From Albidovulum sediminicola (GTDB taxonomy: Bacteria > Pseudomonadota > Alphaproteobacteria > Rhodobacterales > Rhodobacteraceae), in the NCBI RefSeq assembly GCF_025751575.1, contig NZ_JAOWLA010000001.1, positions 62,001-126,000 on the forward strand: a DNA stretch of 64,000 nucleotides, in the 5' to 3' direction. A program made the position numbers and the translations under genes. The notes below the pieces were generated by a model, which was given only the letters and a program-made list of their open reading frames with translations, was not told the origin of the DNA and ran no database searches. Of the stretch, positions 44,620-52,979 are shown one piece after another. The stretch's first letter is position 1; every line of letters starts with the position of its first letter.

Positions 44620-45450
44620 TCAAACCTTCTTGGCGCCGTTGTCGCCGCCAATGCCCAGCGCCTCGGACAGTCTTTGCACCGCCGATCCGGGCCGCAGGGG
44701 CTTTTGCTGGCTTTCGTGCGGCGCCCAGCCGGTCAGAAAGATCATCTCGAAGGTCGCGCGGATGCGGTCGTCGTCCGCCGGAAAGGTCTCGGCGTAAAGG
44801 CGGGCGGCCTCGGGGAAGAGCGCCCGGCCAGGCCAGCGCCGGCTGCGGGCGGCAAGCGCGTTGCCCTCCCCCATCGCGCGCAGGTCCGCGATCAGGTGAA
44901 AGGCCGTGCGGTAAGTCACGGTCTTGACCGCCGAATCGGCGACCGGAAGTGCGAAGCCGGCACGTTGCAGCAGTCCGCCAAGATCCCGGATCTCGGCCAT
45001 CGGCAGCACACGCAGCGAAAGCCCGCCGCTTGCGCGGGACTCGGCCTCCGCCAGGACCGCGCGCAACTCGCTCAGGCTGCGGCCGCCGAAGAGGACCGCC
45101 ATGAAGAGCCCGTCGGGGCTTAACGCGCGGCGGCACTGCACAAGCTGGCCCACCGGGTCGTTGGCCCAATGAAGCCCGAAGGCATGGATGACAAGGTCAT
45201 GCGCGCCCGGTTCCACCTGAAGCAGGTCGGCATCCGCGACGCGCGGCACGCCCGGCCAGAGGCTTTGCCAGGGTTCGGCGAAACCGCTCACGATCAGCGG
45301 TTTCGTAAACCGTCTGTTAACCTCGCCCAGCCTTTCCTTGATCTCGTCGGCTGCCTCTTCCTGGAGGAACAGCTCCGCACCCTGCCTCAGGGCGCGGGCG
45401 CGGTTGCGGGCCAGGGCGGCGGCATCGGTCATCAGGGGTGGCGTCTGCAT
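44620..45450 (-). CDS. NDUFAF5/BioC-like methyltransferase homologue lacking SAM motif I
   Basis: 276 aa. The middle and C-terminus follow NDUFAF5 closely: HDLVIHAFGLHWANDPVGQL, ALSPDGLFMAVLFGGRSLSELR, DLGGLLQRAGFALP, LRAMGEGNAL, FLTGWAPHESQQKPLRPGSA. But the region that should hold the DLGCGxG SAM loop is shortened and reads RRFTKPLIVSGFAEPWQSLWP, with no glycine-rich motif. It may bind SAM atypically or have another role. NDUFAF5 assists complex I assembly. Divergent from comF with only 22 bases between starts. Confidence 0.82.
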   Translation of the reverse strand: MQTPPLMTDAAALARNRARALRQGAELFLQEEAADEIKERLGEVNRRFTKPLIVSGFAEPWQSLWPGVPRVADADLLQVEPGAHDLVIHAFGLHWANDPVGQLVQCRRALSPDGLFMAVLFGGRSLSELRAVLAEAESRASGGLSLRVLPMAEIRDLGGLLQRAGFALPVADSAVKTVTYRTAFHLIADLRAMGEGNALAARSRRWPGRALFPEAARLYAETFPADDDRIRATFEMIFLTGWAPHESQQKPLRPGSAVQRLSEALGIGGDNGAKKV

Positions 45451-45472
45451 GGCGCGACCCTAGGGGTTCCCT

Positions 45473-46195
45473 ATGGGATTGCAAGATCTGGCAAGCCTGG
45501 TGTTTCCGCCGCAATGCCTGAACTGCGGCGCCGCCACGGCCGAGCCCTTCGGCCTCTGCGGCGCCTGCTGGCGCGAAACGCCGTTCATCACCGGGCTGGT
45601 CTGCGACCGGTGCGGCACACCGCTCGTAGGCGAGGATCAGGGCCACGCGGAATATTGCGACGACTGCCTGGCCCTTGCGCGGCCCTGGGCGCGCGGGCGG
45701 GCCGCGATCCTTTACAAGGATCTGGGACGCAGCTTCGTGCTGGCGCTGAAACACGCTGACCGGCTTGACCTCGTGCGCCCGATGGCGGCCTGGCTGGAGC
45801 GCGCGGCGCGACCGATCCTCTCCCCCGGCATGCTGGTCGCGCCGGTCCCGCTGCACTGGTCGCGTCTCATCCGCCGGCGCTACAACCAGTCCGCGCTCCT
45901 CTCGCGCGCCCTGGCGTCGCGCGCAGGGCTTGAGCATTGCCCCGACCTCCTGATCCGGCGGCGCCGCACGCCGTCGCAGGACCATCGCGACCGTGACGCG
46001 CGATTCGCCAACCTCGCGGGCGCGATCGCCACCCATCCCCGGCGCAGCGCTCGGCTTGTTGGCCGCCCTGTCCTTCTGGTCGATGATGTGATGACTTCGG
46101 GCGCGACCTTCGCGGCGGCGGCGGAGGCCTGCCTTGCAGCCGGCGCAACAGAGGTCTGCATTCTTGCTGTGGCACGAGTTGCGAAGGATGCCTAG
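45473..46195 (+). CDS. comF: ComF family phosphoribosyltransferase-like protein
   Basis: 240 aa. N-terminal double zinc ribbon with Cys pairs CLNC, CGAC, CDRC and CDDC (residues about 15-65). C-terminal PRTase domain with VPLHWSRLIRRRYNQS and the PRPP loop VLLVDDVMTSGAT. ComF is tied to DNA uptake in naturally competent bacteria, but homologues are common elsewhere. Followed 36 bases later by grxC, so probably an operon comF-grxC-nitrilase-marR. Confidence 0.92.
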   Translation: MGLQDLASLVFPPQCLNCGAATAEPFGLCGACWRETPFITGLVCDRCGTPLVGEDQGHAEYCDDCLALARPWARGRAAILYKDLGRSFVLALKHADRLDLVRPMAAWLERAARPILSPGMLVAPVPLHWSRLIRRRYNQSALLSRALASRAGLEHCPDLLIRRRRTPSQDHRDRDARFANLAGAIATHPRRSARLVGRPVLLVDDVMTSGATFAAAAEACLAAGATEVCILAVARVAKDA

Positions 46196-46231
46196 ATCCC
46201 TATAGTTGCGCCAAACTCAGGCAGGAAACCC

Positions 46232-46489
46232 ATGGCCGTTATCGAGATCTATACGACCCCGTTTTGCCCCTACTGCGTCGCGGCAAAGCGGCTTTTGACC
46301 CACAAGGGTGTGAGCTACAATGAAACTGATGTCTCGGGTCAGCCCGAGTTGCGCGAAAAGATGATGATCCGTGCAGGCGGGCGCCGCACGGTGCCGCAGA
46401 TTTTCATCAATGGCCGCCATGTCGGCGGATCGGACGATATTCATGCGCTGGACTACCGCGGCCAGCTTGACGAGCTTCTGGCGAGCTGA
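46232..46489 (+). CDS. grxC: Glutaredoxin 3
   Basis: 85 aa. Active site TPFCPYCVAAK with CPYC at residues 11-14; RRTVPQIFINGRHVGGSDD carries the cis-Pro and glutathione-binding GG. Standard length for the family. Stop is 3 bases before the nitrilase start. Confidence 0.97.
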   Translation: MAVIEIYTTPFCPYCVAAKRLLTHKGVSYNETDVSGQPELREKMMIRAGGRRTVPQIFINGRHVGGSDDIHALDYRGQLDELLAS

Positions 46490-46492
46490 GGC

Positions 46493-47323
46493 ATGAAAGT
46501 CGGCCTCGTCCAGCTGTGTTCCTCCGACCGGCCCGATGAAAATCTGGCCGCGACGCGGACGCTGGTGCGCGAGGCCGCCGCGAAGGGCGCGTCCTTCATC
46601 CTGACGCCGGAGGTGACGAACTGCGTTTCCTCCGACCGCGCACATCAGGAGGCGGTGCTTCGGACCGAGGAGGCAGATGAAACGCTTGCCGGGCTTGTGG
46701 CAGAGGCGCGGGCGCTTGGTGTCTGGCTCCTGATCGGGTCGCTCGCGCTCAGGACCAGGGATGCTGACGGGCGGTTTGCGAATCGTTCGTTCCTGGTCGG
46801 GCCGGACGGGGCAATCGTCGCGCGCTATGACAAGATCCACATGTTCGACGTGAACGTCTCGGAGACCGAGCAGTACCGCGAATCGGCGGGCTACCGTCCG
46901 GGCACGCGCGCGGTCATGACGACGACACCATTCGCTAAGATCGGCATGACGGTCTGCTATGACCTGCGGTTCCCCGCGCTTTACCGCCGGTTGGCGCAGG
47001 CGGGGGCGGAGATCCTGACGGTCCCGGCCGCGTTCAACGACACGACCGGGGCGGCGCATTGGGAAAGCCTGCTGCGCGCGCGCGCCATCGAAAACGGCGC
47101 CTTCGTCCTCGCACCCGCGCAAAGCGGAAGCCACGCGGCCCACAACGGGCGGCCCCGCCGCACCTGGGGCCATTCCATGGTCGTCGCCCCCTGGGGCGAG
47201 GTCCTGGCGGATGGCGGAACCGATGTCGGCGTCACCCTGGCCGATATCGACCTGGCCGCGGTCGCACGGGCGCGCCACCGGGTGCCTTCACTCACCCACG
47301 ACCGCGCCTTCGAGGGGCCCTGA
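46493..47323 (+). CDS. Carbon-nitrogen hydrolase (nitrilase superfamily, Nit1-like)
   Basis: 276 aa. The Glu-Lys-Cys triad is visible: Glu in ILTPEVTNCV, Lys in ARYDKIHMFDV, Cys in MTVCYDLRFPALYR. YDKIHMFDV and AAFNDTTGAAHWE are typical of the Nit1/Nit2 branch that hydrolyses deaminated glutathione or omega-amides, which fits its place directly after glutaredoxin. Ends one base before the MarR gene. Confidence 0.92.
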   Translation: MKVGLVQLCSSDRPDENLAATRTLVREAAAKGASFILTPEVTNCVSSDRAHQEAVLRTEEADETLAGLVAEARALGVWLLIGSLALRTRDADGRFANRSFLVGPDGAIVARYDKIHMFDVNVSETEQYRESAGYRPGTRAVMTTTPFAKIGMTVCYDLRFPALYRRLAQAGAEILTVPAAFNDTTGAAHWESLLRARAIENGAFVLAPAQSGSHAAHNGRPRRTWGHSMVVAPWGEVLADGGTDVGVTLADIDLAAVARARHRVPSLTHDRAFEGP

Positions 47324-47324
47324 G

Positions 47325-47768
47325 ATGGCGGACCCGAACGAACCCCTCGCCATCGCGCTCTTCTCGGAGGTCTTCATGGCCGACCAGTTGGCGCGCAACC
47401 GCATTTCCCGGGCGCTGCCCAAGGGGATGGAGCTGTCGCATTTCTCGGTCCTGAACCATCTTGCCAACCTCGCTGAGGAACGGACGCCAGCGCAGCTCGC
47501 GGATTCGTTCCATGTGACGCGCGGGGCCATGACCAACACGCTGGCGAAGCTCGAATGGGCCGGCCACATCCACATCCGGCCCGACTGGGACGATGCCCGG
47601 CGCAAGTTCGTCTCACTCAGCCCCGCGGGGCGGTCGGCGCGCGACGCGGCCCTTGCCTCCATCGCGCCGATCCTGACGGATCTGGTGCGAGCGATCGGCC
47701 AGGACAAGGTCCGCACCGTGATTCCGGTGCTGCGCGAACTGCGGGTCCGTCTGGGCGCCGGCAGCTAA
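47325..47768 (+). CDS. MarR family transcriptional regulator
   Basis: 147 aa from ATG 47325. Winged-helix region: LSHFSVLNHLANLAEERTPAQLADSFHVTRGAMTNTLAKLEWAGHI, with the wing DWDDARRKFVSLSPAGR. Lacks obvious redox cysteines. Coupled to the nitrilase gene (one-base gap). Convergent with ubiG. Its targets are unknown; no palindromic site stands out upstream of comF. Confidence 0.92.
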   Translation: MADPNEPLAIALFSEVFMADQLARNRISRALPKGMELSHFSVLNHLANLAEERTPAQLADSFHVTRGAMTNTLAKLEWAGHIHIRPDWDDARRKFVSLSPAGRSARDAALASIAPILTDLVRAIGQDKVRTVIPVLRELRVRLGAGS

Positions 47769-47781
47769 GGCAGGGTTGCGC

Positions 47782-48525
47782 TCAGCTCCGCCGGGCGGCC
47801 ATGACGTAGTTCACCGAAAGGTCGCGGTCCGAGATCGACCACTGCCAGCTGATCGGGTTGAAGGCGAAGCCCTTGCGGTCAAGGGGCGCGACCCCGGCCC
47901 CGCGCAAGAGCGCGGCAAGCTCGTCGGGGGTGATGAACTTTGCCCAGTCATGCGTGCCCTTCGGAAGCCAGCGCATCACCCATTCCGCGCCAACGATCGC
48001 GGCCATGAAGCTCTTGGTGTTGCGGTTGATGGTCGAGGCGATCATCAGCCCGCCGGGTTTCAGGAGCGCGCGGCAGGTGGCCAGGAACGCCGCCGGGTCG
48101 GCAACATGCTCCACCACCTCCATGCAAAGCACGATGTCGAAGGCCTCGCCCGCCGCCGCCATCGCCTCGGCGGTGGTGTGGCGGTAGTCGATCGCCAGGC
48201 CCTGAGCCTCGGCATGAAGCCGGGCGACCGGGATGTTGCGCTCGGCGGCGTCGGCGCCGACGACCTCGGCGCCAAGCCGCGCCATGGGTTCCGACAGAAG
48301 CCCGCCGCCGCAGCCGATATCGAGAAGCCTTAGGCCCGCGAAGGGCAGGGCCGTGGCAAGGTCGCGCCCGAACTCCGCCGCGATCTGGCGGGTGATGTAG
48401 TCAAGCCGCACCGGATTCATCATGTGCAGCGGCTTGAACTTGCCGTGCGGGTCCCACCATTCCGCCGCCATCGCCTCGAACTTGGCGACTTCGGCGGGAT
48501 CGACGGTACTGGCAGCGCTTTGCAT
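47782..48525 (-). CDS. ubiG: Ubiquinone biosynthesis O-methyltransferase UbiG
   Basis: 247 aa from 48525 ([20 protein letters not shown]), GGAG upstream. Carries out both O-methylations of ubiquinone synthesis. SAM motif [26 protein letters not shown]; the N-terminal [25 protein letters not shown] and [12 protein letters not shown] are UbiG signatures. An upstream extension to 48627 would overlap pip and lacks family sequence. Confidence 0.96.
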   Translation of the reverse strand: MQSAASTVDPAEVAKFEAMAAEWWDPHGKFKPLHMMNPVRLDYITRQIAAEFGRDLATALPFAGLRLLDIGCGGGLLSEPMARLGAEVVGADAAERNIPVARLHAEAQGLAIDYRHTTAEAMAAAGEAFDIVLCMEVVEHVADPAAFLATCRALLKPGGLMIASTINRNTKSFMAAIVGAEWVMRWLPKGTHDWAKFITPDELAALLRGAGVAPLDRKGFAFNPISWQWSISDRDLSVNYVMAARRS

Positions 48526-48589
48526 CGGTTGCTCCGGTCTTGTTCGCCCCCCATGGCGGGGCGCCTCGTTTGCGGTATATAGTTGAAGC

Positions 48590-49558
48590 ATGGATCGGTC
48601 CGCAGGGCAAAAGCGCACAGACGCCAATCTTTATTTGCAGGTCGAACCCTTCGACCGGCGCTATCTGGACGTCGGCGACGGCCACCGCATCTATGTCGAG
48701 CAATCCGGCCAGCCCAACGGCCTGCCGGTCCTGGTGCTGCACGGCGGGCCCGGTGGCGGCTCCTCACCCGCGATGCGCCGGTTCTTCGACCCTTCGGTGT
48801 TCCGCGTCGTGCTTTTCGACCAGCGCGGCTGCGGGCGCTCCGAACCCCACGCCTCGGTCGAGGCCAACACGACCTGGCACCTTGTCGCGGATATCGAGCG
48901 GATCCGGCAGACGCTGGGGATCGACCGCTGGATCGTCTTCGGCGGAAGCTGGGGCGCGACGCTAGGGCTGATCTACGCGCAGGCGCATCCCGAGCGTGTG
49001 ATGCACCTTGTCCTGCGCGGGGTCTTCCTGATGACTCAGGCAGAGCTAGACTGGTTCTACGGCGGCGGCGCCGGGGCCTTCTGGCCCGATCTCTGGCAAC
49101 GCTTCGCGGGCATGATCCCCGAGGACGAACAGGGCGACCTCATCGCTGCCTATCACAAGCGGCTGTTTTCAGGGAACTACGCCGAGGAGGCGCGCTTTGG
49201 CCGCGCCTGGTCGGGCTGGGAAAACGCCCTTGCGAGCATCGGCAGCGGCGGCTGCGCCGGTGACGCGCCCTCAGATTACGCCCGCGCCTTCGCCCGGCTG
49301 GAAAACCACTACTTCGTCAATCACGGCTTCCTGGAAACCGACGGCCAGATCCTGCGCGACCTGCCGCGCATGCGCGACATCCCCGGCACCATCGTGCAGG
49401 GGCGCTACGACATGATCTGCCCGCCGGTCACCGCCTGGTCGCTGGCCCAGGTCTGGCGGCGGGCGGCGCTGCGCATGATCCCGGTCGCGGGCCACGCCCT
49501 GTCGGAGCCGGGGATCAGTTCCGAGCTTGTCCGGGTGATGGACGGGCTGAGGGGATGA
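48590..49558 (+). CDS. pip: Prolyl aminopeptidase
   Basis: 322 aa alpha/beta hydrolase. Oxyanion [17 protein letters not shown], nucleophile Ser in [11 protein letters not shown], Asp in GRYDMICP and His in AGHALSEPG. Removes N-terminal proline from peptides. A TATATAG box at 48576-48582 lies only 8 bases before the ATG and there is no clear ribosome site, so a very short leader is possible. Stop overlaps tspO (ATGA). Confidence 0.95.
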   Translation: MDRSAGQKRTDANLYLQVEPFDRRYLDVGDGHRIYVEQSGQPNGLPVLVLHGGPGGGSSPAMRRFFDPSVFRVVLFDQRGCGRSEPHASVEANTTWHLVADIERIRQTLGIDRWIVFGGSWGATLGLIYAQAHPERVMHLVLRGVFLMTQAELDWFYGGGAGAFWPDLWQRFAGMIPEDEQGDLIAAYHKRLFSGNYAEEARFGRAWSGWENALASIGSGGCAGDAPSDYARAFARLENHYFVNHGFLETDGQILRDLPRMRDIPGTIVQGRYDMICPPVTAWSLAQVWRRAALRMIPVAGHALSEPGISSELVRVMDGLRG

Positions 49559-50019
49559 GCAGCGGGGGGATCTTCGTGATCTTCCTCCTGGCCTGTGGCG
49601 CGGCGGCGGCAACCGGTGTGATCTTCAAGCCCGGTACGTGGTACGAGGCCCTGAAGAAGCCCGCTTGGACCCCGGCGAAATGGGTGTTTCCCGTCGTCTG
49701 GACCACGCTTTACATCCTGATGGCCTGGGCCGCGTCACGCATCGCTGTCCTGCCTGAGAACGGTGTCGCCATGGCGTTCTTCGCGGCGCAACTCGCGCTC
49801 AACACGCTTTGGACGCCGGTCTTCTTCGGCGCCCATCGCATCGGGCTTGGGCTTGTCGTGCTGGTGACATTGGTTGTGGTGGTCGCGCTGACTGTCCGGG
49901 CCTTCTTTGCGATCGACTGGATTGCGGGGTTCGTGATGCTTCCCTACCTGGCCTGGCTCGGTGTCGCGGCAGCGCTGAATTTCTGGATCTGGCGCCATAA
50001 CGGCCGCGCCGTTTCATAA
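49555..50019 (+). CDS. tspO: TspO/MBR family tryptophan-rich sensory protein
   Basis: 154 aa, five transmembrane segments. Signature stretches: FKPGTWYEALKKPAWTPAKWVFPVVWTTLYILM and AAQLALNTLWTPVFFGAHRIG, aligning well with the Rhodobacter sphaeroides protein. TspO binds porphyrins and, in Rhodobacter, tunes photosynthesis gene expression with oxygen. It is coupled to pip through ATGA, a metabolically odd pair. Confidence 0.95.
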   Translation: MSSGGIFVIFLLACGAAAATGVIFKPGTWYEALKKPAWTPAKWVFPVVWTTLYILMAWAASRIAVLPENGVAMAFFAAQLALNTLWTPVFFGAHRIGLGLVVLVTLVVVVALTVRAFFAIDWIAGFVMLPYLAWLGVAAALNFWIWRHNGRAVS

Positions 50020-50022
50020 CGC

Positions 50023-50051
50023 TTGCAGACTCGCCCGCCTTACCGTATATC
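50023..50051 (+). promoter_or_regulatory. Sigma-70 promoter of the rimP-nusA-infB operon
   Basis: TTGCAG (50023-50028), a 17-base spacer, then TATATC (50046-50051). The predicted start near 50058 leaves a leader of about 85 bases with a terminator hairpin. The box begins 4 bases after the tspO stop. Confidence 0.65.
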
Positions 50052-50105
50052 CGCGTCAACAGCGGCGTTTCGGGGTCCAAACTCGAAACCCACCGGGAAA
50101 GATCG

Positions 50106-50128
50106 ACGGGCCGCAGGGCCCGTTTTTT
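50106..50128 (+). terminator. Leader terminator/attenuator before rimP
   Basis: ACGGGCC (50106-50112), a 4-base loop, GGCCCGT (50117-50123), directly followed by a run of six T (50123-50128). It sits between the promoter and the rimP ATG (50143), so readthrough must be regulated or partial. NusA, encoded in the operon, stimulates intrinsic termination, giving a plausible feedback loop. Confidence 0.75.
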
Positions 50129-50142
50129 GTTGCTTGGAAGCC

Positions 50143-50712
50143 ATGACAGACCTGATCGCGAAAACCGCCATCGACCGCCGCCTGGCCGAGATCGTGACCC
50201 CGACCATCGAGGGTCTGGGATTCGAGCTTGTGCGCATCCGGCTGATGGGCGGCAATACCAAGACGCTCCAGATCATGGCCGACCGGCCCGAGGGCGGCAT
50301 CGACGTGGATGACTGCGGCCGCATCTCGGTCGCCGTTTCGGCGGCCCTCGATGTCGAGGACCCGATCGAGGACGCCTATCATCTTGAGGTCTCCTCGCCC
50401 GGGATCGACCGGCCGCTGACCCGGCTGAAGGATTTCGAGGCCTGGAAGGGCTACGAGGCCAAGATCGAGACCTCGGAACTCATCGACGGGCGCAAGCGCT
50501 TCAAGGGCCAGATCGCGGGAACCGAGGGCGACGAGGTTCTGATCGAGATCGAAGAAGGCACCATCGGGCTCAAGTTCGACTGGCTTTCCGACGCGAAGCT
50601 CGTGCTGACCGACGAGCTGATCACAGAAATGCTGCGGCAGAAGAAGGCGCAGCCCGCGCCCGACGGCTCGCAGTTCGACGACATCGAAGAAGAGACTTCC
50701 GAGGAGGAGTGA
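50143..50712 (+). CDS. rimP: Ribosome maturation factor RimP
   Basis: 189 aa from ATG 50143 ([20 protein letters not shown]). Needed for 30S assembly. Blocks [37 protein letters not shown] and [16 protein letters not shown] are the family signature. The last 15 residues are very acidic. One base separates its stop from the nusA ATG. Confidence 0.97.
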   Translation: MTDLIAKTAIDRRLAEIVTPTIEGLGFELVRIRLMGGNTKTLQIMADRPEGGIDVDDCGRISVAVSAALDVEDPIEDAYHLEVSSPGIDRPLTRLKDFEAWKGYEAKIETSELIDGRKRFKGQIAGTEGDEVLIEIEEGTIGLKFDWLSDAKLVLTDELITEMLRQKKAQPAPDGSQFDDIEEETSEEE

Positions 50713-50713
50713 C

Positions 50714-52330
50714 ATGGCGATTACCTCTGCCAACCAGCTCGAGCTTCTGCAGACAGCCGAGGCGGTCGCGCGGGAAAAGATGATCGACCCGGATCTGGTG
50801 ATCCAGGCGATGGAAGAGAGCCTCGCCCGTGCGGCGAAGTCCCGCTACGGCTCCGAAATGGACATCCGCGTGAGCATCGACCGCAAGACCGGTCGGGCGA
50901 GCTTCACCCGTGTGCGCACGGTGGTCGAGGATGACGCGGTGGAGAACTACCAGGCGCAGCTGACCGTCCAGCAGGCCAAGCAATACATGGCCGACCCGCA
51001 GGTCGGGGACGAGATCGTGGACGAGGTTCCCCCGGTCGATCTGGGCCGCATCGCCGCGCAATCGGCCAAGCAGGTCATCCTGCAGAAGGTCCGTGAGGCC
51101 GAGCGCGACCGCCAGTTCGAGGAATTCAAGGACCGCAAGGGCTCGATCATCAACGGCGTGGTCAAGCGCGAGGAATACGGCAACATCATCGTCGACATTG
51201 GCCGGGGCGAAGCGATCCTGCGCCGGAACGAGAAGATCGGCCGCGAAAGCTACCGCCCGAACGACCGCATCCGCGCCTATATCAAGGACGTGCGCCGCGA
51301 AGCCCGTGGCCCGCAGGTCTTCCTCAGCCGCACCGATCCGCAGTTCATGGCCGAGCTCTTCAAGATGGAAGTGCCGGAAATCTACGACGGCATCATCGAG
51401 ATCAAGGCCGTGGCCCGCGATCCGGGCAGCCGCGCCAAGATCGGCGTGATCTCCTACGACAACTCGATCGACCCGGTCGGCGCCTGCGTCGGCATGCGCG
51501 GCAGCCGCGTCCAGGCCGTCGTGAACGAGCTTCAGGGCGAGAAGATCGACATCATCCCGTGGAACGAGGATCAGGCGACCTTCCTGGTGAACGCGCTGCA
51601 GCCGGCCGAAGTCTCCAAGGTCGTCATCGACGAAGAGGGCGGCAAGATCGAGGTCGTGGTGCCGGACGAGCAGCTCTCGCTCGCCATCGGACGGCGGGGC
51701 CAGAACGTGCGCCTTGCCTCGCAGCTGACCGGGCTCGACATCGACATCCTGACCGAGGCCGAGGAAAGCGAACGCCGCCAGGCCGAGTTCGCCGAGCGCA
51801 CCAAGCTCTTCATGGAGGCGCTGGATCTGGACGAGTTCTTTGCCCAGCTGCTGGTCGCCGAAGGCTTCACCAGCCTCGAAGAGGTCGCCTATGTCGAACT
51901 TGACGAGCTTCTGTCGATCGAAGGCGTCGACGAGGGCACGGCCGAAGAGCTTCAGGCCCGCGCCCGCGACTTCATCGAAGAGCAGAACCGCAAGGCGCTC
52001 GAAACCGCCCGCGCGCTTGGCGTCGAGGACAGCCTGGTGCAATTCGAGGGCCTGACCCCGCAGATGATCGAGGCGCTGGCCAAGGACGGCGTCAAGACGC
52101 TGGAAGACTTCGCCACCTGCGCCGACTGGGAGCTGGCCGGCGGCTGGACGACCGTCAACGGCGAGCGCGTCAAGGACGAAGGCCTGCTGGAGAAGTTCGA
52201 CGTGAGCCTTGAGGAGGCCCAGCATCTGGTGATGACGGCGCGCATCCAGCTTGGCTGGGTCGATCCGGCGGAACTGGAAGCCGAAGCGGAAGCCCAGGAA
52301 GACGACGGCGAAGAGGAGGCCGAGGCCTGA
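50714..52330 (+). CDS. nusA: Transcription termination/antitermination factor NusA
   Basis: 538 aa. N-terminal RNA-polymerase domain (1-130), S1 domain (about 135-200, [21 protein letters not shown]), two KH domains ([15 protein letters not shown] and [16 protein letters not shown]), then two helix-hairpin-helix repeats (about 350-500) and an acidic tail. Works on pausing, termination and antitermination, and may control its own leader terminator at 50106-50128. Confidence 0.97.
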   Translation: MAITSANQLELLQTAEAVAREKMIDPDLVIQAMEESLARAAKSRYGSEMDIRVSIDRKTGRASFTRVRTVVEDDAVENYQAQLTVQQAKQYMADPQVGDEIVDEVPPVDLGRIAAQSAKQVILQKVREAERDRQFEEFKDRKGSIINGVVKREEYGNIIVDIGRGEAILRRNEKIGRESYRPNDRIRAYIKDVRREARGPQVFLSRTDPQFMAELFKMEVPEIYDGIIEIKAVARDPGSRAKIGVISYDNSIDPVGACVGMRGSRVQAVVNELQGEKIDIIPWNEDQATFLVNALQPAEVSKVVIDEEGGKIEVVVPDEQLSLAIGRRGQNVRLASQLTGLDIDILTEAEESERRQAEFAERTKLFMEALDLDEFFAQLLVAEGFTSLEEVAYVELDELLSIEGVDEGTAEELQARARDFIEEQNRKALETARALGVEDSLVQFEGLTPQMIEALAKDGVKTLEDFATCADWELAGGWTTVNGERVKDEGLLEKFDVSLEEAQHLVMTARIQLGWVDPAELEAEAEAQEDDGEEEAEA

Positions 52331-52349
52331 GCCTCGGGACGTGTGACGC

Positions 52350-52979
52350 ATGACCCGTGGGGGCACCGAGAAGACAAGGGACGAACCGGAACGGCGCTGC
52401 ATCGTCACGGGTGACGTGCAGCCAAAGGCCGGGCTTGTCCGCTTCGTCGTCTCGCCCGACGGGCAGGTGCTGCCCGACCTGGCTTCGAAACTGCCGGGAC
52501 GGGGCATCTGGGTGACGGCTGACCGGGGCGCGATCGTGAAAGCCGCCGCCAAGGGCCTTTTCGCCCGCGCGGCGCGCGCTCAGGTTACGGTTCCGCCCAA
52601 CCTTGCCGATATGGTCGAGGACGGGCTTGCCAAGCGGGTCGTCGAACTGGTCTCGCTGGCCCGCAAGGCCGGGCTGGCCGTCGCCGGGTTCGAGAAGGTG
52701 AAGGGTTGGCTCGCCGAAGGGCGGGCCAAGGTGCTGCTTCAGGCCTCTGACGGATCGGACCGGGGTAAGGGCAAGCTCTGGACACCGCAGGGGGGGCGGT
52801 GGTTCGGCTGCCTGACCTCCTCGGAGCTCGGTCTGGCATTCGGGCGGGATTATGTGATACACGGCGCGCTTGCGTCTGGCGGACTCAGCATCCGTGTTGT
52901 AGAGGAAGCCGCAAAGCTTGATGGCTTGCGGAAAAACGACGGCGGTTCGCCCGCCGGAAAGGAAACGAAGTCGGCATGA
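52350..52979 (+). CDS. RNA-binding protein: YlxR (DUF448) fused to L7Ae-like domain
   Basis: 209 aa. Residues 15-60 are a YlxR domain ([36 protein letters not shown]). Residues about 90-180 resemble ribosomal L7Ae ([40 protein letters not shown]). The fusion is usual in alphaproteobacteria at this nusA-infB position. YlxR proteins bind RNA or RNase P RNA. The stop overlaps infB (ATGA). Confidence 0.93.
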   Translation: MTRGGTEKTRDEPERRCIVTGDVQPKAGLVRFVVSPDGQVLPDLASKLPGRGIWVTADRGAIVKAAAKGLFARAARAQVTVPPNLADMVEDGLAKRVVELVSLARKAGLAVAGFEKVKGWLAEGRAKVLLQASDGSDRGKGKLWTPQGGRWFGCLTSSELGLAFGRDYVIHGALASGGLSIRVVEEAAKLDGLRKNDGGSPAGKETKSA

